This document shows, one piece after another, positions 33,853 to 41,613 of a stretch of 64,000 nt of DNA; position 1 is the stretch's first letter; each line of letters starts with the position of its first letter. The position numbers and the translations under genes are program-made. The DNA is taken from positions 186,001-250,000 of the forward strand of contig JAEUME010000020.1 in NCBI GenBank assembly GCA_016793445.1, written 5' to 3'. The stretch is from Hyphomicrobium sp. (GTDB taxonomy: Bacteria; Pseudomonadota; Alphaproteobacteria; Rhizobiales; Hyphomicrobiaceae). The notes under the pieces are model-generated. The model was not told where the DNA came from. It was given only the letters and a program-made list of their open reading frames with translations, and did no database searches.

Positions 33853-34455
33853 GCCACTCAAAAATGTACGCTCAAACCGCATATCATGGCCTGGGCCTAG
33901 GGTGACGAGCCTCCGGTTCGTCGAGTGATCGAGACTGTCACTGGTGAAATCAGGGCCTTGCACCCCGTGAAAATGACGGCGACACCGACTTTGACGAAGC
34001 TCGCCTACATGGGCGCCAGCCGGTCCCTCCTGCGCCTCATTCCAGGCCCGGTCTATATAGCAACCTAAGGGTGTGCTGGATACAGTATAGAAGGGTATTT
34101 ATGCTGTTTTTAACTGCGTGGTTAACCAGTTGTCTTTTGTTTGCTCTGGTTGTACAAGAAGAATGATATATACTTAGACTTTGACACTTAAGCTTCCCTG
34201 TTCACTTCTTAACATATCTCTGTTCCGAGATAGCGAGTCCCTGATAGTTGCTACGAATTCCCTGTTATTTTTGGCCTCGAAATCCTCATAACCCACTGTA
34301 GATACGACGGTATTCGGCGTTTTGAGGCGTTTCCGAGGCCCGAAAATCGCGAAAATTCCCTGTTATTCGGGTGATTCTGGTGAGACCCGTTCGCCCCAGA
34401 CTGCGCCCACCACCATCTACCGCATTGATTTTGCATACAAATTGTCCGCTCCGGG
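33853..34455. other. Gene-free AT-richer stretch with CAGGGA repeats
   Basis: About 600 bp without a gene. Composition turns AT-rich after 34060. The minus strand carries several copies of (A)ACAGGGAA(TT) or CAGGGA (near 34360, 34260, 34243 and 34199), reported under repeats. Confidence 0.5.
34196..34368 (-). repeat. Dispersed CAGGGA(A) repeat cluster
   Basis: On the minus strand AACAGGGAATT occurs twice (near 34363-34353 and 34267-34257), with shorter CAGGGA copies near 34243 and 34199, spaced 15-95 bp. Similar stretches are found between genes in Rhizobiales, from memory; function unknown. Confidence 0.4.
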
Positions 34456-34998
34456 TTGCTCGAATTCCGCCCCTCATTTCCGGCCGTCGAGCAGGGCTTC
34501 AGCCAATTCGGCACCAACGTCTTTGAGGCGGTGCAGGTCCAGTCCCTCGGCGCGATCTCGAACTTCCTCACCGCCGAGCTGGCGGACGCGTTGGGCATCG
34601 ACCACACGGTCGAGGGCGCGTTGGTGCAGAACGTGGCCAACGCGCTCATCAACCGTGCCGTCGCCAATGCTGTCAGCACCGGCAATCGGCTGAATGTGTT
34701 CGCAGGGTTTGGCGTGGACGCCTTCAGTCTGCCTGTGGTCCTCTCGGACGGCACGCAGCTTGCGAGCGGTGCAGCGTTCAATGTCGGCCAGGGCATTTCA
34801 GGGTTCGTGGGCAGCTATCTTGCCTCCAAGATCGTCTCGGCCCAGACCATCGGCGGTTCGCTTGGAAGTTCCATTGGTTCAGCGATTGGATCGGCCATAG
34901 GCGGATCCGCTGTCGCGGCGACGACGATAATCGTTGGCGACATGTGCATGTGCGCGGCCAATGACAATGCTCCACCGCGCATATGTCTTACTGCGTGA
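34456..34998 (+). pseudogene. Possible fragment of a large secreted repeat protein
   Basis: A 180-codon frame from TTG 34456 (in-frame stop at 34426). It is rich in Ala, Gly, Ser, Val and Asn: LGAISNFLTAELADALGIDH, VQNVANALINRAVANAV, FAGFGVDAF and a glycine-zipper stretch GSLGSSIGSAIGSAIGGS. It resembles segments of very large alphaproteobacterial secreted proteins, but I cannot name the family. No ribosome site is evident and the Cys-rich end (DMCMCAANDN) looks out of register, so I treat it as a remnant. A small real gene remains possible. Confidence 0.4.
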
Positions 34999-35065
34999 AC
35001 GGATTAATTTTAGTGTAATAACTGAACAAGACGTGGGATATCTTTAACAGTAAGCTGGGGGATGG

Positions 35066-35509
35066 ATGCTGTTGTCACCTAAGTCAAATGCATGGGTTGT
35101 TCTGGGATCTATCTTAATTTTTATGGTTCTGGCGGCAATGGGTTTTAGTTCAAGAGAATTCTGTAAATCTGAATTGTGCAAGCAATTGGCAGTTGCGGAT
35201 GGATATCGCGTGCCTGTTGCGGAGTGGCCATTTTGGGCAATTGAGAAAACTAATTTAGCAAGAAGTGTAGACAAAGAAAGAATTGAGGAAATGCTAGAAG
35301 TTGACAATTTTCAGCGCGTTTTACTCTCTGAAGATCAATTGGACGGTCGCAAAGTTTCAATAACGCAATTCACTAAACTTGTTCGAATTTATCGCATGTT
35401 TTACTTGGGAGTTGGCTCTGATAACGTAAAAATATTGATCAAAGAATCAAATGAAGGAACGACGGTTGAATCGGCGCGTCTAGTTAGGGAATCGATTGCA
35501 TCCATGTGA
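35066..35509 (+). CDS. Unrecognised membrane-anchored protein, low GC
   Basis: A 147-residue protein with one N-terminal helix (about 9-27), a Cys pair (FCKSELCKQ) and a soluble, charged domain (EEMLEVDNFQRVLLSEDQLD; YRMFYLGVGSDNVKILIKE). GGGGGATGG lies just before the ATG. Base composition is clearly more AT-rich than the surroundings, with AT-rich codons, a sign of transfer. I recognise no family. It lies between two pieces that may come from a secreted protein (34456-34998, 35528-35758), so an immunity-type role is a speculation worth testing. Confidence 0.6.
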   Translation: MLLSPKSNAWVVLGSILIFMVLAAMGFSSREFCKSELCKQLAVADGYRVPVAEWPFWAIEKTNLARSVDKERIEEMLEVDNFQRVLLSEDQLDGRKVSITQFTKLVRIYRMFYLGVGSDNVKILIKESNEGTTVESARLVRESIASM

Positions 35510-35527
35510 CATGGAATGGGGGCATAG

Positions 35528-35758
35528 ACAGAGAAAATTGAAGTATTTTACGGCGCAATTCATCTCACTCAGTTTAGTCACAAATATATTGTGTACACAG
35601 ATTCTAGCGGGATGAAAACGAGACTTGATGGCGGCGGTTCGGTTGATCCCGCAAGACCAGGCTCCAAGCGTAACGGCAGTGGCACACTGGAAAGTCGTTT
35701 ACTCGGGACACCGCCTAAATCCGGCCTATGCCACAATCATTCCAAAGAACGCTTGTGA
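35528..35758 (+). pseudogene. Open frame without start, secreted-protein-like remnant
   Basis: Seventy-six codons open between TAG 35525-35527 and TGA 35756-35758, with no start codon near the beginning. The first 30 read KIEVFYGAIHLTQFSHKYIV and YTDSSGMKTRLDGGG, which looks like a beta-rich domain (HxYIVYTD-x-G-x-GG) seen in large secreted proteins; later codons drift to low-complexity sequence. Translation by hand; family uncertain. It may be the tail of the same former gene as 34456-34998. Confidence 0.3.
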
Positions 35759-35842
35759 TCGTTCAAGCTCCTTCAAACCGTGCGGCTCAATACTTCCTCT
35801 CAAATTCCGAAGTCTTATTCGGTCAAAGAAACGGGAGGAATT

Positions 35843-37480
35843 ATGTTCTCAACGTCATCAAGCGCTTCGCCGTCCAACGCAACTCAATCCTATGATGCCG
35901 TGGTCATCGGTGCGGGTGTCGCCGGTCTTCACGAAGTGCATCTCCTGCGCGAGCAGGGACTCAACGTCCACGGCTTCGAGGCCGGGTCGGGCGTCGGCGG
36001 CACGTGGTACTGGAACCGCTATCCGGGCTGCCGCTTCGACTCAGAAGCCTACATCTATCAGTACTTCTTCTCGCAGGATCTCTACAATGCCTGGAGCTGG
36101 AGCGAGCGCTTTCCCGCGCAGCCCGAGATCGAAAGATGGCTGAACTTCGTTGCCGACCGTTGTGATCTGCGCAAGGAATTCGAGTTCAATACCAGGGTCG
36201 AAAGCGCCCAATACAACGACGCAACGGGGCGGTGGACGGTCAAGACGGATAAGGGACACGTGGTCGACACGCAGTTTCTTATTACCTGCTGCGGCATGCT
36301 CTCGGCGCCGCTCGACAAACGCTTCCCGGGTCAGGAAACGTTCAAGGGCCAGCTGTATCACACCGCGCGCTGGCCGAAGACGCCTGTCAACTTTGCGGGC
36401 AGGCGCGTCGGCGTCGTCGGCAATGGGGCGACGGGAATTCAAGTGATTCAGACGATTGCGCCGGACGTCGGACATATGAAGGTGTTCGTGCGCACCCCGC
36501 AATATATCATCCCGATGGTGAACCCAAAATACAGCGCCACGGACGTCGCCAACTACAAGAGGCGCTTCGACGAGCTCAAGGCAAACTGCCCGAATACGTT
36601 CACGGGCTTCGAATATGACTTCACCAACGGCGCCTGGGGCGAGTTGACGCCCGCTCAACGCGAAGAGGTCATGGAACGCATCTGGAATGAGGGTTCGCTT
36701 CGGCTGTGGCTTGCCTCATTCGCAGAAATGTTCTCGGACGAGGATGCGAGCGAAGGAGTCTCGGAATTCGTGCGCAAGAAAATGCGTGAGCGCCTCAAAG
36801 ATCCCGTGCTGTGTGAACTCCTTATTCCGAAAGACTATGGCTTTGGAACACATCGCGTGCCGCTGGAAAGTGGTTATCTCGAAGTCTTCCACCGCCCCAA
36901 CGTCGAGATCGTCAGCGTCAAAAACAATGCGATCGTCGCCGTCACGCCGGAAGGCATCAAGCTCGCGAACGGGCAGGTCCACGAACTCGATATCATCATT
37001 CTGGCGACAGGATTTGACGCGGGCACCGGGGCGCTGACACGCATAGACATCCGCGGCCGCAGCGGACGCCAGCTCAAGGACGACTGGGGCCGCGACATCC
37101 GCACCACGCTCGGCATGCAGGTGCACGGTTACCCAAACCTCTTCACCACCGGTGCACCGCTCGCTCCATCTGCCGCGCTCTGCAACATGACAACCTGTTT
37201 GCAGCAGCAGACGGATTGGATTGCCGATTGCATCAAGAACGTCCGGAAGATGGGCGCCAAGACCATTGAGCCGACGGTCGAGAGGCAAGACGAGTGGGTC
37301 GCGCATCATGACGAACTCGCCAACGCCACGCTCGTTGTCAGAACCAACTCCTGGTACATGGGCTCCAACGTCGAGGGCAAGCCGCGCCGCCTGTTGTCAT
37401 ATATCGGCGGTGTTGGCCCGTACAAGCAGCGTTGCGATGAGGTCACCCAAGGCGGGTACCGCGGGTTCGATATTCAGTAA
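35843..37480 (+). CDS. Baeyer-Villiger monooxygenase (type I FAD/NADPH)
   Basis: A 545-residue flavoprotein that inserts oxygen next to a ketone, giving esters or lactones. FAD motif GAGVAG (23-28), GGTWYWNRYPGCRFD (52-66), the Baeyer-Villiger fingerprint FKGQLYHTARW (167-177; FxGxxxHxxxW) and the NADPH motif GVVGNGATG (190-198) are complete; DIIILATGFD follows. Start at 35843 is fixed by GGAGGAATT; upstream in-frame codons lack a ribosome site. Closest in style to cyclohexanone/phenylacetone/steroid monooxygenases; the ketone is unknown. The truncated sigma-54 activator follows, and EthD and a hydrolase gene converge from the other side. Confidence 0.93.
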   Translation: MFSTSSSASPSNATQSYDAVVIGAGVAGLHEVHLLREQGLNVHGFEAGSGVGGTWYWNRYPGCRFDSEAYIYQYFFSQDLYNAWSWSERFPAQPEIERWLNFVADRCDLRKEFEFNTRVESAQYNDATGRWTVKTDKGHVVDTQFLITCCGMLSAPLDKRFPGQETFKGQLYHTARWPKTPVNFAGRRVGVVGNGATGIQVIQTIAPDVGHMKVFVRTPQYIIPMVNPKYSATDVANYKRRFDELKANCPNTFTGFEYDFTNGAWGELTPAQREEVMERIWNEGSLRLWLASFAEMFSDEDASEGVSEFVRKKMRERLKDPVLCELLIPKDYGFGTHRVPLESGYLEVFHRPNVEIVSVKNNAIVAVTPEGIKLANGQVHELDIIILATGFDAGTGALTRIDIRGRSGRQLKDDWGRDIRTTLGMQVHGYPNLFTTGAPLAPSAALCNMTTCLQQQTDWIADCIKNVRKMGAKTIEPTVERQDEWVAHHDELANATLVVRTNSWYMGSNVEGKPRRLLSYIGGVGPYKQRCDEVTQGGYRGFDIQ

Positions 37481-37563
37481 TGGCTCTATAGCTGAAGCAG
37501 CTGCCGTACTCCGTGCGGGACGGGTTCGGTGGCTGCTTCTTTGTCCGAACAAAGAAGCCCTTG

Positions 37564-38370
37564 ATGACCCAGACTCTTGACGAGCTGGCCGGCGACGACC
37601 CCACCATGGCCCGTGCGGTCTATCTGTGCCGAAAAATATCCAATTCAGATTTGCCGCTTCTCATCCTCGGTGAAACGGGCGTTGGAAAAGACTCACTTGC
37701 TCGCGCTCTGCACGCCGAGGGCAGGCGCTCGAACAAGCCATTTATCGCCATAAACTGCGCGGCTATCCCGGGATCCCTGCTTGCAAGTGAGTTGTTCGGC
37801 TACGCGCCAGGAACATTCACCGATGGAGCCAAGAACGGCTACGCTGGAAAGATCATCGCGTGTAATGGCGGGACGTTTTTTCTCGACGAGATAGGAGACA
37901 TGCCGCTCGATTTGCAGGCCTATCTCCTGCGCGTGTTGGAAGAGCGGTCTGTGCATCCCCTCGGAAGCAATGGGGCAGTGCCAGTCGACGTCCGATTTGT
38001 CAGCGCTACGCATTGCGACTTGCCGGGGCTTGTTGCCAGCGGACGCTTCCGCCAGGATCTCTACTATCGAATTCGCGGAGTCGAAATCACACTACCTGCC
38101 TTGCGCATGAGACGCGATCTCGGCGATATCATCGATCGTATCGCTGCCGTGGAGGCCAAAAACCAGGACAAGGCGATGACCCTTTGCCCACAGACGCGGG
38201 ACGTCCTGTGCAAGTACCCTTGGCCCGGAAATTTCCGAGAATTGAGGAATGTTCTTCGCTTGGCGATCTCGTTTTGCGAGGACGAGCACGTGACGGTCGC
38301 GGATATGCCCTCGCCGATAATCGAATTTGCAAGAGAGCACGTGCGCATTGCAAAACGGTGCCCATGTTGA
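37564..38370 (+). CDS. Sigma-54 activator AAA+ domain without sensor or DNA-binding domain
   Basis: A 268-residue AcoR-like AAA+ module. Walker A is GETGVGKD (36-43), the sigma-54 contact loop reads GTFTDGA (83-89) in place of the usual GAFTGA/GTFTGG, and Walker B is GGTFFLDEIGD (102-112); RFRQDLYYRI and WPGNFRELRNVLRLA complete it. It lacks both the N-terminal sensor and the C-terminal Fis helix-turn-helix: the frame stops at 38370, and I see no HTH in the other frames downstream. A 5'- and 3'-truncated regulator, or a rare stand-alone activator. ATG 37564 has a poor ribosome site. Confidence 0.75.
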   Translation: MTQTLDELAGDDPTMARAVYLCRKISNSDLPLLILGETGVGKDSLARALHAEGRRSNKPFIAINCAAIPGSLLASELFGYAPGTFTDGAKNGYAGKIIACNGGTFFLDEIGDMPLDLQAYLLRVLEERSVHPLGSNGAVPVDVRFVSATHCDLPGLVASGRFRQDLYYRIRGVEITLPALRMRRDLGDIIDRIAAVEAKNQDKAMTLCPQTRDVLCKYPWPGNFRELRNVLRLAISFCEDEHVTVADMPSPIIEFAREHVRIAKRCPC

Positions 38371-38446
38371 ACGGGCCAGCGAGATCGCGATGCTGCTCGA
38401 GGCCGCGATCAGGCAGACAGGTCGTGATCAATCAGGAGGGCCCTCG

Positions 38447-38761
38447 CTAGCCTACGACGACTTCGCTGATCTGTATTACTGGGGCTGCATCGGTGTAGTT
38501 TTTGATATCTGCCAGGATCTCCCTGGCGTGTGGGCCGAATCCAGCCTGAAAGGCTTCGATCGAGTCGCAGAAGATATGACACATCCCGACATACGTCGCA
38601 GGTGCGCCGGGCGCGCCGCCAGCCAATCCTTTGTCGACCGTGTAGTACTTGCAGTGGTCGCCCATCTTGCTTTTAACCAACGGCATATGCTTGTCGCGAT
38701 AGTAGTCGTGATCGAAGCGCATGCCGTCGGTGAATGGATACATCACGCTGATCTTTATCAT
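38447..38761 (-). CDS. EthD-family protein
   Basis: A 104-residue dimeric alpha+beta-barrel protein: MIKISVMYPFTDGMRFDHDY, YRDKHMPLVKSKMGD and THVG-like YVGMCHIFCDSIEAF are EthD blocks. Members act in catabolic pathways, often of ethers, lactones or polyketides; the exact role of EthD itself is unclear. The start at 38761 is set by AAGGAGGAGACAACAA; longer frames are rejected. It follows the MetX-like hydrolase by 74 bp on the same strand. Confidence 0.88.
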   Translation of the reverse strand: MIKISVMYPFTDGMRFDHDYYRDKHMPLVKSKMGDHCKYYTVDKGLAGGAPGAPATYVGMCHIFCDSIEAFQAGFGPHAREILADIKNYTDAAPVIQISEVVVG

Positions 38762-38835
38762 TTGTTGTCTCCTCCTTGCCCCGTTTGCACAGGCGCGTCT
38801 GGACTTGGCCGAAATTCCGTCCTGTTCGACTTGCT

Positions 38836-39888
38836 TCAAGCTGGCATGCTCAACAGGTCGTTGAGGTGGCGGTCGATTTGAGAAGCGAAGGTGGCGTCGG
38901 TGCCGAACAGACCGAGATGTCCATCGATCGTATCTATCGGCCGGAACTCGGCGCCGGCAATCATCCTGCACTCTTTTTCGCAATCCGCCGGCGGGAAGAA
39001 CATGTCATGGCTGATAGGCATGACGAACGTCTTGGCCTTGATGCGGCGTAGCGCGGCGCTCAAGTCTCCATTGGTATTTCGTGCGACGTCGCCGCGCTGC
39101 CACTTCCAGGCCATGGCGAGGAGGTCGTTGGGGTCCATGGGGCCGAAATATCCGCCCATGAAGTTGATTGCGAAGTCCTCAAGAGAAGAAAAGCCCAGCT
39201 GTTTGTGCCGGTTCTGACCAAAGAATTCCGTGCTCCAGCCCATGACACCCCACATTTTTGCATGACGCAACAGGCCTTCGCGTACCTCGTCCGAGCACTT
39301 GTAGAAACCGCGGTTCCAAGCCGGATCCGAAGTGATGGCCTCGATTAGCGTCTCGGCGAACAGGAAGTCATGCGTCGTATTTTGCGCTGTTCCCGCGATC
39401 GGTGCCGCGCGGGCCACCATGTTTGGGAAACGCACAGCCCACTCGTAAGTCTGCTGTGCGCCCATCGAACCGCCGGTCACGAGTGCAAGACGCTGGATGC
39501 CGAATACCTTGGTGAGCAGTTTGTATTGCGCCCGTACGTCGTCGCTGATGCGTACTTTAGGAAAGTTGCCCATTCCGCCGGGGAGCGGCGTGTTGTGCGG
39601 CGACGTCGAGAGCCCGTTGCCAATTTGATTGACGATGATGATGAAGTACTTGGCGGGATCTAGCGCGCGGCCTGCTCCGGTATAGACATCGGCCATGATC
39701 TTGGAAGTGCCGGAATACCAGGTCGGGATCAGGATGGCATTGTCCTTGGCCGCATTAAGGTTGCCGTAAGTCGCAACTGCCAGTTGGCAATTGCGGATCG
39801 TGCCACCCTCCTCCAGAACGAGATCGCCGATGTTGTGAAGCTCGTAAGGCCCATGCACATCCTGCGAATAAAATTTGTTCTCGATCAC
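38836..39888 (-). CDS. MetX-like alpha/beta hydrolase (homoserine acetyltransferase fold)
   Basis: A 350-residue alpha/beta-hydrolase-fold protein close to homoserine O-acetyltransferase. The nucleophile Ser is in VTGGSMGAQQ, the acid Asp in MPISHDMFFPP and the His in IDGHLGLFG. The oxyanion-side segment PTWYSGT and NQIGNGLSTSPHN are also family features. I use GTG 39888, preceded by GGGAGGAAATC. Position beside a Baeyer-Villiger monooxygenase, EthD and AraC regulator suggests an esterase or acyltransferase acting on a catabolic intermediate rather than methionine synthesis. Confidence 0.85.
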   Translation of the reverse strand: MIENKFYSQDVHGPYELHNIGDLVLEEGGTIRNCQLAVATYGNLNAAKDNAILIPTWYSGTSKIMADVYTGAGRALDPAKYFIIIVNQIGNGLSTSPHNTPLPGGMGNFPKVRISDDVRAQYKLLTKVFGIQRLALVTGGSMGAQQTYEWAVRFPNMVARAAPIAGTAQNTTHDFLFAETLIEAITSDPAWNRGFYKCSDEVREGLLRHAKMWGVMGWSTEFFGQNRHKQLGFSSLEDFAINFMGGYFGPMDPNDLLAMAWKWQRGDVARNTNGDLSAALRRIKAKTFVMPISHDMFFPPADCEKECRMIAGAEFRPIDTIDGHLGLFGTDATFASQIDRHLNDLLSMPA

Positions 39889-40075
39889 GATTTCCTCCCG
39901 AGTGTTTTGGCCGTCCATGCGGCTATTTCGGGCCGGCAGTCTCGGGCGTTCGCGCGAGCCGCGATAGAACATTAGTGGTCTGGATTTGGAACGATGTTGC
40001 GCGCGCTCGTTGCTGCGCCGCACGCGGCGTCTCGCGCCCGCAAGCTGGCGCGCTAAGCAGCAGCGCTATTATTTT

Positions 40076-40960
40076 TCAGATACTGACGTTCTTGCGATAC
40101 TCGCCCGGCGTAATTTTGAACTCGCGCCGGAATAGCCTTGTCATGTGGCTCTGATCAGAAAACCCGCAACTTGCGGCGACGCATTTCAAGGGCGTATCGC
40201 CGATCTCGATCATGCGTCGCGCCCGCTCAAGCCGGCGGAGCGTAAGATAGACGTATGGTGGGCAACCGAACGTCTCGTGGAACTGGCGGATCAGATGAAA
40301 AATGCTGATGCTGGCGACTTTTGCTATATCGGCGAGGCTCAAATTCCGGTCTAGATTCTCTTCGATGAAATCCTTGACGCGCTTTGCCTGCAGCGGTGAC
40401 AATCCGCGTTTTGCTTGTTTGGCTTCGCGGAGTTCACCCGCATAGTTCCGCAGGAGATGCACGCAGACCTGGTTCGTCACCGCTTCGACGAACAAGCTGC
40501 CGCCAAGGCCGCCTGAGTTCAGCTCATTGATAAGCGTGGTCATGACGTTGATCAACACCGGATCGTCGGCACGCAGGATATCCTGTATTTGAACAACCTT
40601 GATGTCGCGATCGTAGACGTCGCTGGCAATCTCCGCCACTTTCTCCGGCGAAATATATAGATGCTGCACTTCGATCGGCACGGACCAATGCCAATGAGAG
40701 TCTGTTGAGTGCGTCAGAAGCGAAACGGTGCCTGGCCCCACCTGCTCGTGGCGCCATGGACCAGAGACCTTCCTATTCATAGGCGTGAGGCCGTCGCGAT
40801 ACACGACGATCATGTAATCCCGCATCGGAGGGATCGGCACGTCCAGCGACTGATAGTGGTAGCCGCGAACTCGCACATCCTTCCAGTTCTGAGATGCGCT
40901 ATCCACGGTCAGTTCGCCAGGAACCCAAATCGGCAGTTCCTCGGGTATGATCAGCGGCAT
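40076..40960 (-). CDS. AraC-family transcriptional regulator
   Basis: A 294-residue regulator: a cupin-like N-terminal sensor (about 1-180) and two helix-turn-helix units at the end (LSLADIAKVASISIFHLIRQ with FHETFGCPPYVYLTLRRLER; PLKCVAASCGFSDQSHMTRL with FRREFKITPGEYR). The start at 40960 follows GGGAGGAATGTA. It lies upstream of, and reads in the same direction as, the MetX-like hydrolase and EthD genes and likely controls them and perhaps the monooxygenase. Confidence 0.92.
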   Translation of the reverse strand: MPLIIPEELPIWVPGELTVDSASQNWKDVRVRGYHYQSLDVPIPPMRDYMIVVYRDGLTPMNRKVSGPWRHEQVGPGTVSLLTHSTDSHWHWSVPIEVQHLYISPEKVAEIASDVYDRDIKVVQIQDILRADDPVLINVMTTLINELNSGGLGGSLFVEAVTNQVCVHLLRNYAGELREAKQAKRGLSPLQAKRVKDFIEENLDRNLSLADIAKVASISIFHLIRQFHETFGCPPYVYLTLRRLERARRMIEIGDTPLKCVAASCGFSDQSHMTRLFRREFKITPGEYRKNVSI

Positions 40961-41223
40961 TACATTCCTCCCTCGCCGTCGGACACAGCGTGAAGTGCAT
41001 TTCCTCTGATGCGCCCGGGATTTCGCAGGCCTGTTGCCGGCGCCCGGTTGCTTATTGTTTTTGCGTCCTCGAGAATTTGGCGTAGGACCCTTGTCGAACT
41101 GATACAGATCAAACGACCTGCGGCATTGTATCACGATGCCGCATTTTTTATCACGATCTTGCTCTCGCGGGTACTTCGGTCAGGACCGGAAAATGAACAA
41201 ATCTGGGACGGAACACTACGTTT

Positions 41224-41571
41224 TCATTTTTCGCGGTTACGTGTTGGAGCCAGCGCCAAGAGTACCGTCAGGATCAAATGCAGGACGACCGCCGGCCACA
41301 GTAAGACGCCAGTCAACCCATCAACAAAGCCGAGGAAAGCGAGATAGAGTGTGACCAAGCCGCTGTAGGCCAACATTCCGATCCGCGGCTGGCCGGACCA
41401 ACAGGCGATCCCAAGCCCAATGAGGGCAATGCCAGCCACCCGTGCAACCGGGACTGCAACACCCGTCAGATCCTCCCCGAGCAGCAACCTCCCAACCACC
41501 GGCGGAAATAGCACCAGCGCCAATCCGGTCGCGGCCTCGCCAACAGCGGCGAACATGAGCGCCTTTTGCAT
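41224..41571 (-). CDS. Four-helix membrane protein, unknown function
   Basis: A 115-residue hydrophobic protein with about four helices (around 5-25, 38-57, 62-83 and 88-108), Gly/Ala/Leu-rich, ending in APTRNREK. No catalytic motif seen. It is 43 bp downstream of the first arylsulfatase gene on the same strand and may be the last gene of that operon. Confidence 0.65.
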   Translation of the reverse strand: MQKALMFAAVGEAATGLALVLFPPVVGRLLLGEDLTGVAVPVARVAGIALIGLGIACWSGQPRIGMLAYSGLVTLYLAFLGFVDGLTGVLLWPAVVLHLILTVLLALAPTRNREK

Positions 41572-41613
41572 CGCTCAGCACATCCTTCGTTTGAAGCGTG
41601 GTAATCTGGACGA

